DNA of 64,000 nucleotides from Strongylocentrotus droebachiensis (lineage: Eukaryota; Echinodermata; Echinoidea; Camarodonta; Strongylocentrotidae): the NCBI GenBank assembly GCA_035222895.1, contig JAVYIG010005400.1:62001-126000 (forward strand), written 5' to 3'. Made by a program: the position numbers and the translations under genes. Within the stretch, counting starts at the first letter, position 1. The number at the start of each line of letters is the position of its first letter. The notes under the pieces were generated by a model. It searched no databases. It was not told where the DNA came from and was given only the letters and a program-made list of their open reading frames with translations. This document shows, piece after piece, positions 1 through 9,895 of this stretch.

Positions 1-56
1 TTTTTGGAGTCCAAAAAAAAATTGCGTTGATTCAGCCAGCCGAAAAGTCGCTCAGT

Positions 57-103
<47 letters not shown>

Positions 104-180
104 AGTGAGCACATTTTTTTTTTTTTTGGTCCTCGAAAAATTTAAAATTTGCACCCCCCCCCCCCCTTGAGCGCCATATC
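1..180. repeat. G-run/C-run repeat, edge of window
   Basis: A 46-base G run (57-102) is followed by a T run and a 13-base C run (154-166). The segment between the runs, including the text 'cttgagcgcc' after the C run, matches the interior of the hAT-like MITE at 8,342-8,587. I read it as a partial copy of the same family cut by the window edge. Homopolymer lengths may be assembly artefacts. Confidence 0.55.
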
Positions 181-1066
181 AATTCCTTCGCGCTCCTTTT
201 GGGAGATCAACCGACCCGCGCGCATTTTATATTACATGACATATGGTAAAATTCTCGACATCATTTTACACTTTTCTTTACCATTAAAAATCGAAATTGA
301 GAATAATATCCTCAATCGAGATATGAGAAGAAGGAAACATTTCCTTTACATTCCATGTAAAACCATGCCCTTACTTGAAAAAAAACCTCCGTCACTTTGA
401 CGTTGAACTTTACAATCCATTTAAAAAAAATTACTCTCTCATACACAATGTCAATGGATCGGTCGCACTGTGCTCGATTGCCTTTCAATAAACCAATCTT
501 TAACTTTGCAGCAACGCGTTTTGCGTCAAATTTGTAAATCCTCAATCACAGACAATGACATATGATACGTAAGCTTTTCATACATATAAATTTCATTTTG
601 ATTGATTCATTTTTAGCTCCGTCAATTTTCATGTCAAATCATGCTTCATGTCCCATTTTAGAAGCCCGACCCAGGGTTTTGTGCCAGCTAGCCCTGTATG
701 CATGTACGTAATGCTATGCATACACGTCAATATAACTGAACATGCATTTAGTACATGTACGTACACACGCAGCGCAGCGCGTACGAGCGCACTGTACTAC
801 ATTTCATTGGGTCAGTACCATTATGAAAATAGGGGAACAATGAGTGGGATGGGTTTAGTGCCGTCACAATAAACTTGCGCATTACACGCGTACGTATAAT
901 TAGAGCAATTTATGCACCCCCAAGAAATAATGAATACAGCCCGACCTCTCTACACACAGAACTGCACAGATATGGTCCGGTCAAGGCGGTACGCGTAGCG
1001 TATATTTTAACTGCCAAATTTACAGAAATTGTGAGGAGCGCTTTTGCTATGAAAGGAATTGATATG
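181..1066. other. No gene seen; unannotated DNA
   Basis: No exon, RNA gene or transposon terminus is recognisable. Short alternating GC/GT stretches occur (750-800). The small ORFs here have no recognisable motif. Confidence 0.5.
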
Positions 1067-1193
1067 AGGGGGGGGGGGGGGGGCCCAACCCCCCAAAAAG
1101 GTAAAAATCGCGTGATTTTACATGATTTTTTTCTCAAGGGAGGGGGGGGGGGGGGCCGGGCCCCCCGGCCCCCCCCCCCTGGATCCGCCACTG
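1067..1193. mobile_element. hAT-like MITE, right end clear
   Basis: G and C runs fill 1,067-1,180. The right edge reads 'ggatccgccactg', whose reverse complement CAGTGGCGGATCC is a typical hAT-type terminus and matches the ends of the other G/C-rich elements in this window. A left terminus and a target duplication are not visible, so this may be a truncated copy. Confidence 0.5.
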
Positions 1194-2748
1194 TATGTAC
1201 GAGCCAGAACCTTGTTGGCATATAATTAAAGAACACACGAAACCGAATCCAATGCACGAAGCCCAGACGAGCGCCCCGCCACAAAACCATCCAACCCAGC
1301 CGCCACGAATAACTGCATCCCGACAGCCAGAAAGCAAACCGCACACACTTCGTGCCGCCAGGCAGGAAAGGCATTAATGCTTGTCTCACCTAGCAACAAA
1401 GAACGTACGCCATTCACCCAACCACCGAAACACAATCACCCATAGCAGGCGAAAGAACAAACCCGTAACGAGGCAGCCAACCAAGATTCGCGTACCAAAC
1501 CCGAACTAAATCACGAAAAAGGACCATTCAATCAACGACACAAGTCATGTGAAATAGTCCGCACCGTCCAAGAACATTGTGTACGTTATATTTATGCATG
1601 ACACTCATGAATACCTTAAATTTAGTTATAAATGTATTTATACAAATAAAGGTATTTATACAAATAAAGGCGCATGCGTAAAAAAATTGTTTGTAAGTAC
1701 TAATAATTACAAAAATGTATCCTTGAAACGCAGGCCTAACACATTGGGCAGGTTTTATTTGCCTTTATAAATTATCATTGATGTGATTGAAAATATTAAA
1801 AAATATCACAACATTATGAAACATGTACTCCTAATTGTCTCACGCATATCATCAGCATCAGCATCTTGGGTGTTCAATGTGACAAATGGCTTACACTATA
1901 ATAACAATATGCATCATTTGTTTGAGCAATATGCTTTGTAAATCATATTTAACTTGTATACATGTTTATATTTCAACATTTTGAAATTTGTGGCTCGCGA
2001 TTTATGATGAAATAGCAGGTACTTAACGCTAAAAAGTTTAACTTGTGCATGTGAAGTATGCGTCTCCTATATGAAATTTGAGTTATACTAGACAAACAAA
2101 GAACACTTAAAGTTCTCACTCTGTATCATAAGAATATGAATTATCATAAACCATCATAATATATTCCGACATAAGCTTAAATGCCTGTATGTATAAATAC
2201 ATCTAGAATAGCATATTAAGCAAAACCAAACCCAAAATGTATTTTACATTCCCAGGTAATCGATGTATGATAAAAATGTTTCAAAAACAAGAAGAAAACA
2301 CTGAGTTTTCTTTAAATTGAACTATAAACAAAGAGCACTTAAAGTTCTCACTCTGTAATGATACTGCTGCTGATGTAGACCAGCTGATGGTCGTTTTAAT
2401 CTTTCGCCCTTTCCCAACTGCGCGCGCGTGTATGAAATGCGTACTCCCCACCAATTCACCTTCGCCGGCTAGCGTGTAAAAAAAATATTCGCTTGCCGCG
2501 CCGGGCAGCAACTCTGCCATCAGGCCATCACTGTTCCATGGCACAGTCATGATGAACTAGAAACAAATACCCAAGCTCTCCCGATTCATTCTGACTTATT
2601 AATATCCATTAGTCCATCATTAGGACAAAATAATTTTATGTTAAAACTCATTGGTTGAAAATATTGTAATTTTATACCCATTCTTGCAATTTGTAAAAGA
2701 ATGTGTGTACAATATTCCATAATTGTTTTTTCTTCTTCCATATTTTAG
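1194..2748. other. No exon seen; short direct repeats
   Basis: Probably intronic or upstream DNA of MOCOS. Two small direct repeats are visible: a 19-base unit 'gtatttatacaaataaagg' twice at 1,634-1,671, and a block containing 'cacttaaagttctcactctg' at 2,098-2,130 and again at 2,333-2,360. No upstream MOCOS exon could be recognised. Confidence 0.45.
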
Positions 2749-2836
2749 TTTGAAAGATTGGCATCTCTACATGACATCCACCTAATTAAGGACTGGTTGT
2801 TTCTGTAATACCGGAGCTTGTCAGCCATACCGAAAA
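2749..2836 (+). CDS. MOCOS: MOCOS exon (Cys-loop), frameshifted
   Basis: Exon of molybdenum cofactor sulfurase, the cytosolic PLP-dependent enzyme that swaps an oxo for a sulfido ligand on Moco of xanthine dehydrogenase and aldehyde oxidase. It follows a pyrimidine tract and AG at 2,747-2,748. It first reads FERLASLHDIHL, then in the next frame RTGCFCNTGACQPYRK. The RTGCFCNxGAC block is the hallmark NifS-like cysteine loop of animal MOCOS, and ASLHxIxLRTGCFCN is contiguous in vertebrate proteins from memory. Four extra bases (ATTA, about 2,785-2,788) shift the frame, so this copy is either damaged or carries a sequence error. A weak donor GTTTGT follows at 2,837. The next recognised exon is at 5.4 kb on the same strand. 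Confidence 0.8.
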
Positions 2837-3976
2837 GTTTGTTGCATTTTGCGCGTATGTCTATCCGCGAGTGCGAGCAAAACCTTCTCCATAGACCTGT
2901 GTACATTAATTACAAAAACCTTGAATTTCTACTTCTATAATTACCCATATCTTTTACATCGATTGACGTATCGAGCCAGAGGAAAAAGAAAGTAAATATT
3001 GAATAAGCATGTAAACTATTGCCCACACAATTTTTATCGTATCTTCTGTAGAATTCTGGCCTTTTTTGTTTGAAAACACCCTTTTTTTCTTTTCACTAAA
3101 AATAACAAAGGCTCATATTACACGTATGTCTATGGGAAAAGATGTTGAACCACGGTGACAAGGTGTTTTTTGTTGATTGGTTAGAAGTGTTTCTTGTGGC
3201 GGAAATGAACCAGTGAAAATGTCTAATAGAAGAGTACGAGTACATTGTTTGACCTATTTATTCGTCCTTCCTATTGGCTGTACAGAATTCGGGCCTTTTT
3301 CGTGAATATAAGTGCTTTTTTTTAGAGTCACGAAGTACTCGGTAATCTGTGCCAATTTTGATTACGCATGTAAACACATGCAACGAATGCTTATGCAAAC
3401 GCAATGTCATTTTATTTTAATATTTTCGACGTTTTAGCACTCAGTTGTTTATCATATTTGCATGTGATTATTTATTCCTTATATTTAAAAGCTTATAAGA
3501 AATAAAAATTGATAGATTATTTATGATTGATATAATGTGATCTTTTGGTTCAGACTGATCGCTAAATTGGTACGTTTGTCAGCGCAGCGCATGCAGCGAG
3601 GTCATGCGCGCTGTACCTGAGGCCAGCAAAAAAGCCCCAAAATGTACACGACTTGTCCCAACACGCGCATGAACACGCGTCAGACCAGCGCGTACTGCTA
3701 GTGTCTTTCTGGTGACCTTCATCTACGCAGATATGCAACAAATTGGGTGAAACTTTTCAACATACTACCTCAACATCTCCGATCAAGACATCAAGGATAA
3801 TCTAGATGTAAGCTAATTGATCTCAAACAATTTAATCTGATGATATGCAAGGAGATATTTTGTGTTTAGTTTATGTAATTTTCTGAAAGGTTTTATTAAT
3901 AAAGAGTATATGACACCTGCAACTGGATTCATGCACCTACAAACTTTGCTTAAAAATATTTGGTGTAAGTGAATAT
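2837..3976. other. MOCOS intron, nothing recognised
   Basis: AT-rich DNA between the two MOCOS exons, upstream of the MITE array. No coding or repeat structure was identified. Confidence 0.5.
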
Positions 3977-4349
3977 GGCCGCGTTCATGCTTGATTTTGA
4001 CGGCCAGAATCAGGCATCTGTTACGTGTTTAGTTTAAAACACGCTTGCGTTCATGCTCACTTTTGTAGAATCACCGAAAAACGGCGATCACGAACGCCGA
4101 TCGTAAACTCACAAAAAGATGCGTTTACAATTGTAAACGCGTTTAAATGGGGTCAACGCACTGACCTCTAGTGGGTCTACGTAGCATGCACAGTGAAGGT
4201 CACACAAGGCCCACACAAGGAGGATTGCCTGGATGAGCCAGAGAAGTAAGCATGAACAGCTACACCGTGGAACTGCGATCACGATGAGCGTTTACGATGA
4301 GCGTTTCAGATCGCTCATTCTACCTTCAAAATCAAGCATGAACGCGCCC
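3977..4349. mobile_element. Harbinger-like MITE, array copy 1
   Basis: A 373-bp non-coding element. Its left end GGCCGCGTTCATGC is a one-base variant of the GGGCGCGTTCATGC seen in the next copies; the right end is GCATGAACGCGCCC. Terminal inverted repeats run about 24 bp (through TTGATTTTGA). The interior has further small palindromes, for example around 'tttacaattgtaaac'. The right flank begins TAA; the left flank does not. Confidence 0.8.
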
Positions 4350-4421
4350 TAAGTGAATCCTGATTCAGCAAAGTATATCGTATATTTTTAAACATTCAAA
4401 GAAAGGAGATGACCTGACTAA

Positions 4422-4797
4422 GGGCGCGTTCATGCTTGATTTTGACGGCCAGAATCAGGCATCTGTTACGTGTTTAGTTTAAAACACGCTTGCGTTCATG
4501 CTCACTTTTGTAGAATCACCGAAAAACGGCGATCACGAACGCCGATCGTAAACTCACAAAAAGATGCGTTTACAATAATTGTAAACGCGTTTAAATGGGG
4601 TCAACGCACTGACCTCTAGTGGGTCTACGTAGCATGCACAGTGAAGGTCACACAAGGCCCACACAAGGAGGATTGCCTGGATGAGCCAGAGAAGTAAGCA
4701 TGAACAGCTACACCGTGGAACTGCGATCACGATGAGCGTTTACGATGAGCGTTTCAGATCGCTCATTCTACCTTCAAAATCAAGCATGAACGCGCCC
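4422..4797. mobile_element. Harbinger-like MITE, array copy 2
   Basis: A 376-bp copy with perfect ends GGGCGCGTTCATGC / GCATGAACGCGCCC, flanked by TAA on both sides (4,419-4,421 and 4,798-4,800). A 3-bp TAA duplication plus G-rich terminus fits PIF/Harbinger. It differs from copy 1 by a 3-base insertion in the central 'caataattg'. A 72-bp spacer (4,350-4,421) separates it from copy 1. Confidence 0.8.
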
Positions 4798-4869
4798 TAA
4801 GTGAATCCTGATTCAGCAAAGTATATCGTATATTTTTAAACATTCAAAGAAAGGAGATGACCTGACTAA

Positions 4870-5245
4870 GGGCGCGTTCATGCTTGATTTTGACGGCCAG
4901 AATCAGGCATCTGTTACGTGTTTAGTTTAAAACACGCTTGCGTTCATGCTCACTTTTGTAGAATCACCGAAAAACGGCGATCACGAACGCCGATCGTAAA
5001 CTCACAAAAAGATGCGTTTACAATAATTGTAAACGCGTTTAAATGGGGTCAACGCACTGACCTCTAGTGGGTCTACGTAGCATGCACAGTGAAGGTCACA
5101 CAAGGCCCACACAAGGAGGATTGCCTGGATGAGCCAGAGAAGTAAGCATGAACAGCTACACCGTGGAACTGCGATCACGATGAGCGTTTACGATGAGCGT
5201 TTCAGATCGCTCATTCTACCTTCAAAATCAAGCATGAACGCGCCC
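4870..5245. mobile_element. Harbinger-like MITE, array copy 3
   Basis: A 376-bp copy nearly identical to copy 2. The preceding 72-bp spacer (4,798-4,869) repeats the spacer between copies 1 and 2, so MITE plus spacer was duplicated as a unit of about 445-448 bp. The right flank is AAT, not TAA, which marks the array edge. It ends about 150 bp upstream of the MOCOS exon at 5.4 kb. Confidence 0.8.
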
Positions 5246-5396
5246 AATGTCTCGTATTATTTTTGGATTGGAAAAACTTATTTGTACGAAGATTTGCGTT
5301 TATATATTTTGTTTCAAGGACACCTAATTATTTATGCTTACTTTGATGCAACCAATATATCCGCAGTCTGGAAGTTTCTTCATAAAATTTGCCCAG

Positions 5397-5599
5397 CAAA
5401 GTGAATTTAACTCGACTCTGGGATTTCGTTAAGGCCGGACATGTGTGTGGAGATGACATGGATCTGATAAACGGCAGGCCTACTGGATCTGTCAGAATCT
5501 CCTTTGGATACATGTCGAACGAAGAACATGCTGACAGGTTTCTAAAATTTGTCAAAAACTACTTTGTTGAAAGAGAACACTCCATGCACGACAGTGCAC
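5397..5599 (+). CDS. MOCOS: MOCOS exon (AGHVCGDDMDLI block)
   Basis: Second recognised exon of molybdenum cofactor sulfurase, covering the end of the NifS-like aminotransferase domain. It reads AGHVCGDDMDLINGRPTGSV then RISFGYMS, the strongly conserved MOCOS block before the linker to the MOSC domain. The 16 or so residues between GACQ of the previous exon and AGHVCGD match the family spacing. The acceptor is taken as TTTGCCCAG ending 5,396. The donor is uncertain: GTGCAC at 5,594 or GTAGAA at 5,600; the frame runs on to a stop at 5,611. The phase does not join cleanly to the 2.8 kb exon, consistent with the frameshift there. No MOSC-domain exon was found downstream. Confidence 0.82.
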
Positions 5600-5666
5600 G
5601 TAGAATCGACTGATTTGACGTCAATAGAGGATACAGGAAGAAAAGAAAGATTGAAGCTGTCACAAA

Positions 5667-5726
5667 TTCATCATCATCATCAATGTCATTATACCACCAC
5701 CATCATCATCATCATCATCATCATCA
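5667..5726. repeat. (ATC)n microsatellite
   Basis: ATC/CAT trinucleotide tract with one interruption ('aatgtcattataccacc'). It lies just downstream of the MOCOS exon. Confidence 0.9.
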
Positions 5727-5822
5727 GTAGTCCACTGCCTGGACTGTATGATCCGTGCGCGCTCACATATTACTAGTACACCATAATATACACATACGGA
5801 AACGGCACAGCCGGGGCCCGGC

Positions 5823-5975
5823 GGCAAGCAGTAGCCTATATATGCGTCGGACTGTACAAGACTAATCGCGTTTATTTGGAGAGTGACATCGGCGCCGATG
5901 TCAGTCTCCATAACGCGATTAGTACACTTGCCATTAATAGCCCGACGCCTATCGGATAGGCTAGGCAAGCAGTAG
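5823..5975. mobile_element. Foldback element with 12-bp flanking repeats
   Basis: GGCAAGCAGTAG occurs at 5,823-5,834 and 5,964-5,975. Between them is an imperfect palindrome of about 129 bp: outer arms AGCCTAT..GCGTCGG / CCGACGCCTAT..AGGCT, inner arms CTAATCGCG...ACATCGGC / GCCGATGT...CGCGATTAG, meeting at the centre GGCGCC. It looks like a small foldback insertion bounded by a target duplication. A 12-bp duplication is long, so part of it may belong to the element. Confidence 0.6.
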
Positions 5976-6780
5976 ATGCAGGTTCAAATACTGTTGGTTT
6001 CAAGATTTTTGTCTGACTTGTTTTTCAACTACAGATCGATCAGTTGATCTTATTTACTGGGTGTAAGCCACAAATATGTTTAAACAATTATTTTGTTATG
6101 ATCTAAGATGTTCTTTTCATCATGGCCTGAAGATAAGTATGGTTACAGGTCACATAAGTTGACAAACAGATTTATTCAGTTTTTTTAACTTTTTTATGGA
6201 ACTCTTGGGATGAACTTGGCTATCAAAATGTTTTGATGGTACGACTTCCTTTTTTCAATAAATCATACATTATAATGAAGAACTTGTGCTCACTCTGTTA
6301 CTTCTATGAAATCAATCAGAGTTTCAAGTCATATTTTATACCAAAAAGGTGGTTAATAGTGGTTAATTTACAAATGTTGTTATTGTGATTTATTTTTCTC
6401 TCTCCCGATTTACGATAGAATGACAATCGGATTTGACTGATTACCATTATTAAAACATTAAAAGACAATTACGTCGCAAGATTTCCCAAAGGCTGTAACA
6501 GAATTGTTTTCCCAGATCAGAAAGTGTAGTTTTACCATGACGAAAGTCGATCAAGATCTTGAGTTGCGAATTGCAAGCGCTGATTCTGAAGGTTTATTTT
6601 GAGATAATTAACTGCGTGCGAGCGGAATTAGGGTGGAAATAGGCAAAGAAAATCCCTCACGCAGACGGCGCACTATATACGGACAATCGCTTACGATTTC
6701 AGGCGCAATATACATGTATAATGGCATAGTTGGATTTGCTAGATTTTGGCTACAAATCGATATACAATTAAGTAGGCCTA
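5976..6780. other. No gene seen
   Basis: AT-rich DNA with no recognisable exon or repeat terminus. MOSC-domain exons of MOCOS would be expected near here but none was recognised. Confidence 0.45.
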
Positions 6781-7148
6781 CAGTGCGTCCCAGATAAAAC
6801 GAAACTGAGAATTATCGATGTTTTATCATAACTTAATCACAATTATAATTGATAAATGACACATAATTTGGAAAGCTTAGATCACCTTCTGATCATTTGA
6901 TGCAACTCATAATAATATGCATATTTCACGCATGAGTGATTAAAATCAATTTGAAGAGAGGAAACCGAAAAGTCGTTTGGCGGGCGGTATCTGAATTTCA
7001 AAGAGAAAATCACATTTCTAGAAAGTTGATTTTCCCTTTCATATGACACCTCATTCAGGAAAAATGAGCTAGGTATCATAATTTGATTAAACTAATTCGT
7101 TTTCACTGGCTGCCTGCCGTATCAACAAACGAAATTAACAAAAGACTT

Positions 7149-7226
7149 AACTCCGTTTCGTTGACAATCAGCCGTAGACGAAAGACTTCATGCATGGCTG
7201 ATAGTTATTGTCAACGAAACGGAGTT
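7149..7226. repeat. Long hairpin in transposon remnant
   Basis: AACTCCGTTTCGTTGACAA at 7,149 pairs exactly with TTGTCAACGAAACGGAGTT ending 7,226. Inner arms TCAGCC / GGCTGA add six pairs around a loop of about 22 bases. Confidence 0.85.
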
Positions 7227-7528
7227 ATAAAGGTAAAGACCAGTAGGCCTATTGGAAAAGCCCCAATTTCAAAAAATGAAATGGAAGCTCTTATTACCAA
7301 TCATGTGAAAGAATATGTTTTGAATAATACATGATGATAACAATTTTGCCGGGAAACCGCCTACTAATAATATTGATATATGTGGTAAATTAGTTTATCT
7401 ATTAATTGGAATGTAGACTACAGAGAGATACAAACGCATGTGTCGCGGAAGTGTGTGTAGCAGGCACGTAGCCAGAGTTTGATGTTTGGGGGGGGGGGGG
7501 GGGGAGGGGGGCACATACATGTAATCGA

Positions 7529-7945
7529 CAGGCGCGGATCTACGGGGGGGGTTTAGGGGGTTTAAACCCCCCCTTGGGCGCCCCCCCCCCCAAAAAAAAA
7601 AAAAAAAGGAAAAAAAAAGAAAAAAAAGCTGGAGAGAAACCCTTTCAAGTGCAAATATTGTGAGAAGATATTCAACTCATCTGGTAACTTAACCAAACAC
7701 ATGATAACTCTGGATATAACTGTGTATTAAACTGTTACTTGATTTAAAAAGACGTTATCATGCACTGCTTTTTTTGGGTCTCCATTGTGTTAATAGATGC
7801 CAAGAAAACATGACTTACGGGGTTCAAATAAACACCCAAAAAAAAAAATCGGATCGCCGCTTCGCGGCTCGTGGACGATGCTCCGCATCGTCATTATTTT
7901 GGTCAACCCCCCCCCCCCCTTAGCAAAAAGCTAGATCCGCCCCTG
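7529..7945. mobile_element. hAT-like MITE (inner, nested)
   Basis: Starts CAGGCGCGGATCTA and ends TAGATCCGCCCCTG, inverted termini of the hAT type. It lies inside the outer MITE: the uninterrupted copy at 57.8 kb lacks it. It carries a zinc-finger retrofragment (7,628-7,848) and the hairpin GACGATGC-TCC-GCATCGTC (7,873-7,891). The duplication is not clean. Confidence 0.62.
7628..7848 (+). pseudogene. C2H2 zinc-finger retrofragment with poly(A)
   Basis: Reads NPFKCKYCEKIFNSSGNLTK then HMIT: a C2H2 finger with C-x2-C-x12-H. The preceding 'ggagagaaaccc' would encode the GEKP linker one base out of frame, and the second His is lost. A stop follows at 7,728. About 97 bases later AATAAA (7,827-7,832) precedes an 11-base A run (7,838-7,848). 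This order (finger, 3' UTR, signal, A tail) looks like the 3' end of a retrotransposed zinc-finger mRNA captured inside a MITE. The parent gene is unknown. Confidence 0.55.
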
Positions 7946-8341
7946 CTCGATCGAGGTAAAAAAAAAAGCGGTCTAAAAAAGTTCAACCGATCTTGGAAAT
8001 TTAGGGGGCACGTGCCCCCCCCCCCGCCCGTGCCCCCCGTGGCTACGTGCCTGGTGCGTAGTCCAATCATCTTTCTGTGTATAGTGCTTGGAACTTTATG
8101 AAGACTGCATGCATGGACCAAATTTCTTATCATATGATTCAATGCAGAACCTAATTGTCGTACATCTATAGATGATCAACCTTTTCTGATCAATTTCACA
8201 CCGTTTCTTTCACAATGCAATCGCATGACCATAACTTGGTCTATATCTCAAGTCTTTTGTCAATTCTGCTTTTTCGTTTTTTCTGGGACGCACGTACTAG
8301 CGCGCTGTACATAGTCCCTGTAAAATTCATTTTCAGAGAAG

Positions 8342-8587
8342 CATGCAGCTAGGCGCGGATCCATGATTTTAGAGGAGCCGGCCAATATTTAGCTCAGGGG
8401 GGGGGGGGGGTGTGAGCACTAATTTCTTTTTTGGCCTTCGAAAATTTGAAAAATAGCACCCCCCCCCCCTCCCCCCCCCCCCCCTTGAGCGCCAGGGGGG
8501 GGGGGGAGCCATCTCCAAAAAAAGGTAAAATTAACGTTAAAAATGTAAAAATACCCTTTTTTTCTCAGGGGCCTGGATACGTCACTG
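8342..8587. mobile_element. hAT-like MITE with CAGAGAAG duplication
   Basis: CAGAGAAG occurs exactly at 8,334-8,341 and 8,588-8,595. Between them lies a 246-bp G/C-run element with ends 'catgcagctaggcgcggatcc' (shortened here to its GCGCGGATCC core) and 'ggatacgtcactg'. The interior matches 1-180. The perfect 8-bp duplication supports hAT; the left terminus is slightly divergent. Confidence 0.65.
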
Positions 8588-8595
8588 CAGAGAAG

Positions 8596-9540
8596 TTATC
8601 TGAGAAAAACTGCCTATCGAGCGGAATTTTACATGTTGTTGGATCTCACGCTCGCGCGCGCGCACGTACGGTACGTAATTGTAAGCACATGAATAATAAT
8701 GAACGAATCTTGGAGCCCATTCATATCATGTGTACTGTACTGTGTGTGCCGACCAGCTGACAATCCAGATCCGCCGAGCTGACGAGAAGTCGGTTTCGAA
8801 TGAAAACATAAATTTGGGAGCTGAATGAGCAAGCTGTCGTAAGTAAAAGTACATATTAAAGTTTTCGATATTTTAATGGTAACAGGGAATGTTTTTATTA
8901 TGTAATATTGCTGCCAAATTGGATATGATGAAGACGTAAATAGTGATAAACCTTGACTTGTAGTTGTACTGTAGGTCTAGTCTATACTAGTCGTAGCATC
9001 TAGTTCGGCCATTCACTGCACTACAGTAGCGCACGTACGTAGAACTTGAGCGCCGTACATTTAGAATACGCCCCGAAAAATTACCCTCTAGATCTAGGAC
9101 AATATCCCCCAGAGAACAATTACCCTCCCCCTAAAAATTATCTCCCACAAATAATTACCCAATTTCTTATCGGGGTTGACTTCCCCTTTAATAATGAACT
9201 GGGGTATTTTCCTCCGGGACGGGTGGGGGAGGGGGGGGGGGGGGGGGGGGTCATTGTCCTTTATAACTTATAAGGGTTAAAACTTTGGTGCTAGTGTAGT
9301 TCCGTATCCATTTTTTAGCAGTTTCATATCCATTCTTAGCAAAGGAATTTTAGCCCAATTTTTTACTAATTTCAATCATAATCATATATTGCATTTTACA
9401 CCTGAATTTGGATCACATCAGACATCGGAAAACCTCCGTTTAGGGCTTCGATGTCGACGTCGTCGCTCAGTACCATCTCTACGCTATAGCTCTGCACCTC
9501 AAACTGAAGCTATCAGTCCAAAATTATGCAAACTTCTCGT
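8596..9540. other. No gene seen; G tract at 9,229-9,250
   Basis: Unannotated DNA with a Z-DNA-prone 'cgctcgcgcgcgcgcacg' stretch near 8,650 and a long G tract. No exon or transposon terminus was recognised. Confidence 0.45.
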
Positions 9541-9544
9541 ATGG

Positions 9545-9720
9545 GTTATTGTATCGTGCATGCGCGCGTAATACCACACATAGGAGCATCACTATCCTGG
9601 CTGTGTAGTAAAAGCTGTGCTTTTGATTCTCAACACCACTATACAAAACTCAACTGATTTCACTAAAAATCGGTACTGTAGTGACAATTGATGACACCTA
9701 AATAGCAGTAAAATACATTT
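9545..9720 (-). repeat. Dispersed repeat; empty site of 54.7 kb MITE
   Basis: The reverse complement of this stretch aligns with 54,664-54,732 joined directly to 55,119-55,210. It contains a single GAAATCAGT where the 54.7 kb copy has two copies flanking a 377-bp insertion. It is therefore a paralogous empty site. The repeat family is not identified. Confidence 0.75.
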
Positions 9721-9835
9721 TTTTTAACTTACTGATGTTAAAAAGAATAATTAGGTGGTCTGTCGTTTTCGACAGATCACCTATTGTTTTCGTTCAAATT
9801 TTCTTTCTTTATTTATTTCTTTATTTATTCTTTAA

Positions 9836-9895
9836 TCAGGTGGGCTGTATAACGTACAGACCACCTTATAATTTCGTAAGAATTGCCTTTATTTA
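9836..9895 (+). mobile_element. Helitron-like A, 5' end only (interrupted)
   Basis: Begins TCAGGTGGGCTGTA after an A, the A-subfamily 5' terminus with its hairpin. It lies 85 bp inside the outer B copy and is itself interrupted after 60 bp by the A copy at 9,896. Its 3' end may be the one at 19,254. Confidence 0.6.

Larger units (their letters stand above)
7461..8053. mobile_element. hAT-like MITE (outer), 8-bp duplication
   Basis: Ends CAGGCACGTAGCCA / TGGCTACGTGCCTG are inverted repeats. Flanks GTGTGTAG (7,453-7,460) and GTGCGTAG (8,054-8,061) match at 7 of 8 positions, as for a hAT 8-bp duplication. The interior has a G run, a C run and 'cacgtgcccc', and matches the 153-bp element at 57,842-57,994 in inverse orientation. 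A second element (7,529-7,945) interrupts it. Confidence 0.72.
6781..8293. mobile_element. DNA transposon remnant, TIR CAGTGCGTCCCAGA
   Basis: Left end CAGTGCGTCCCAGATAAAAC (6,781) and right end 'gttttttctgggacgcac' (to 8,293) are inverted copies. Part of the interior (7,255-7,420 and 8,055-8,200) recurs at 34,187-34,500, so the sequence is a dispersed repeat. A hairpin lies at 7,149-7,226. A hAT-like MITE pair was inserted later at 7,461-8,053. No transposase is left. The superfamily is not certain. Confidence 0.55.

Noticed and set aside
910-1389. Minus-strand 159-codon ORF
   Set aside because: It runs through G and C homopolymers giving Pro/Gly runs; no motif.
5129-5404. 91-codon + strand ORF
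   Set aside because: Its first half is MITE copy 3 and it overlaps the MOCOS exon in another frame; the same start occurs in the other MITE copies without the ORF.
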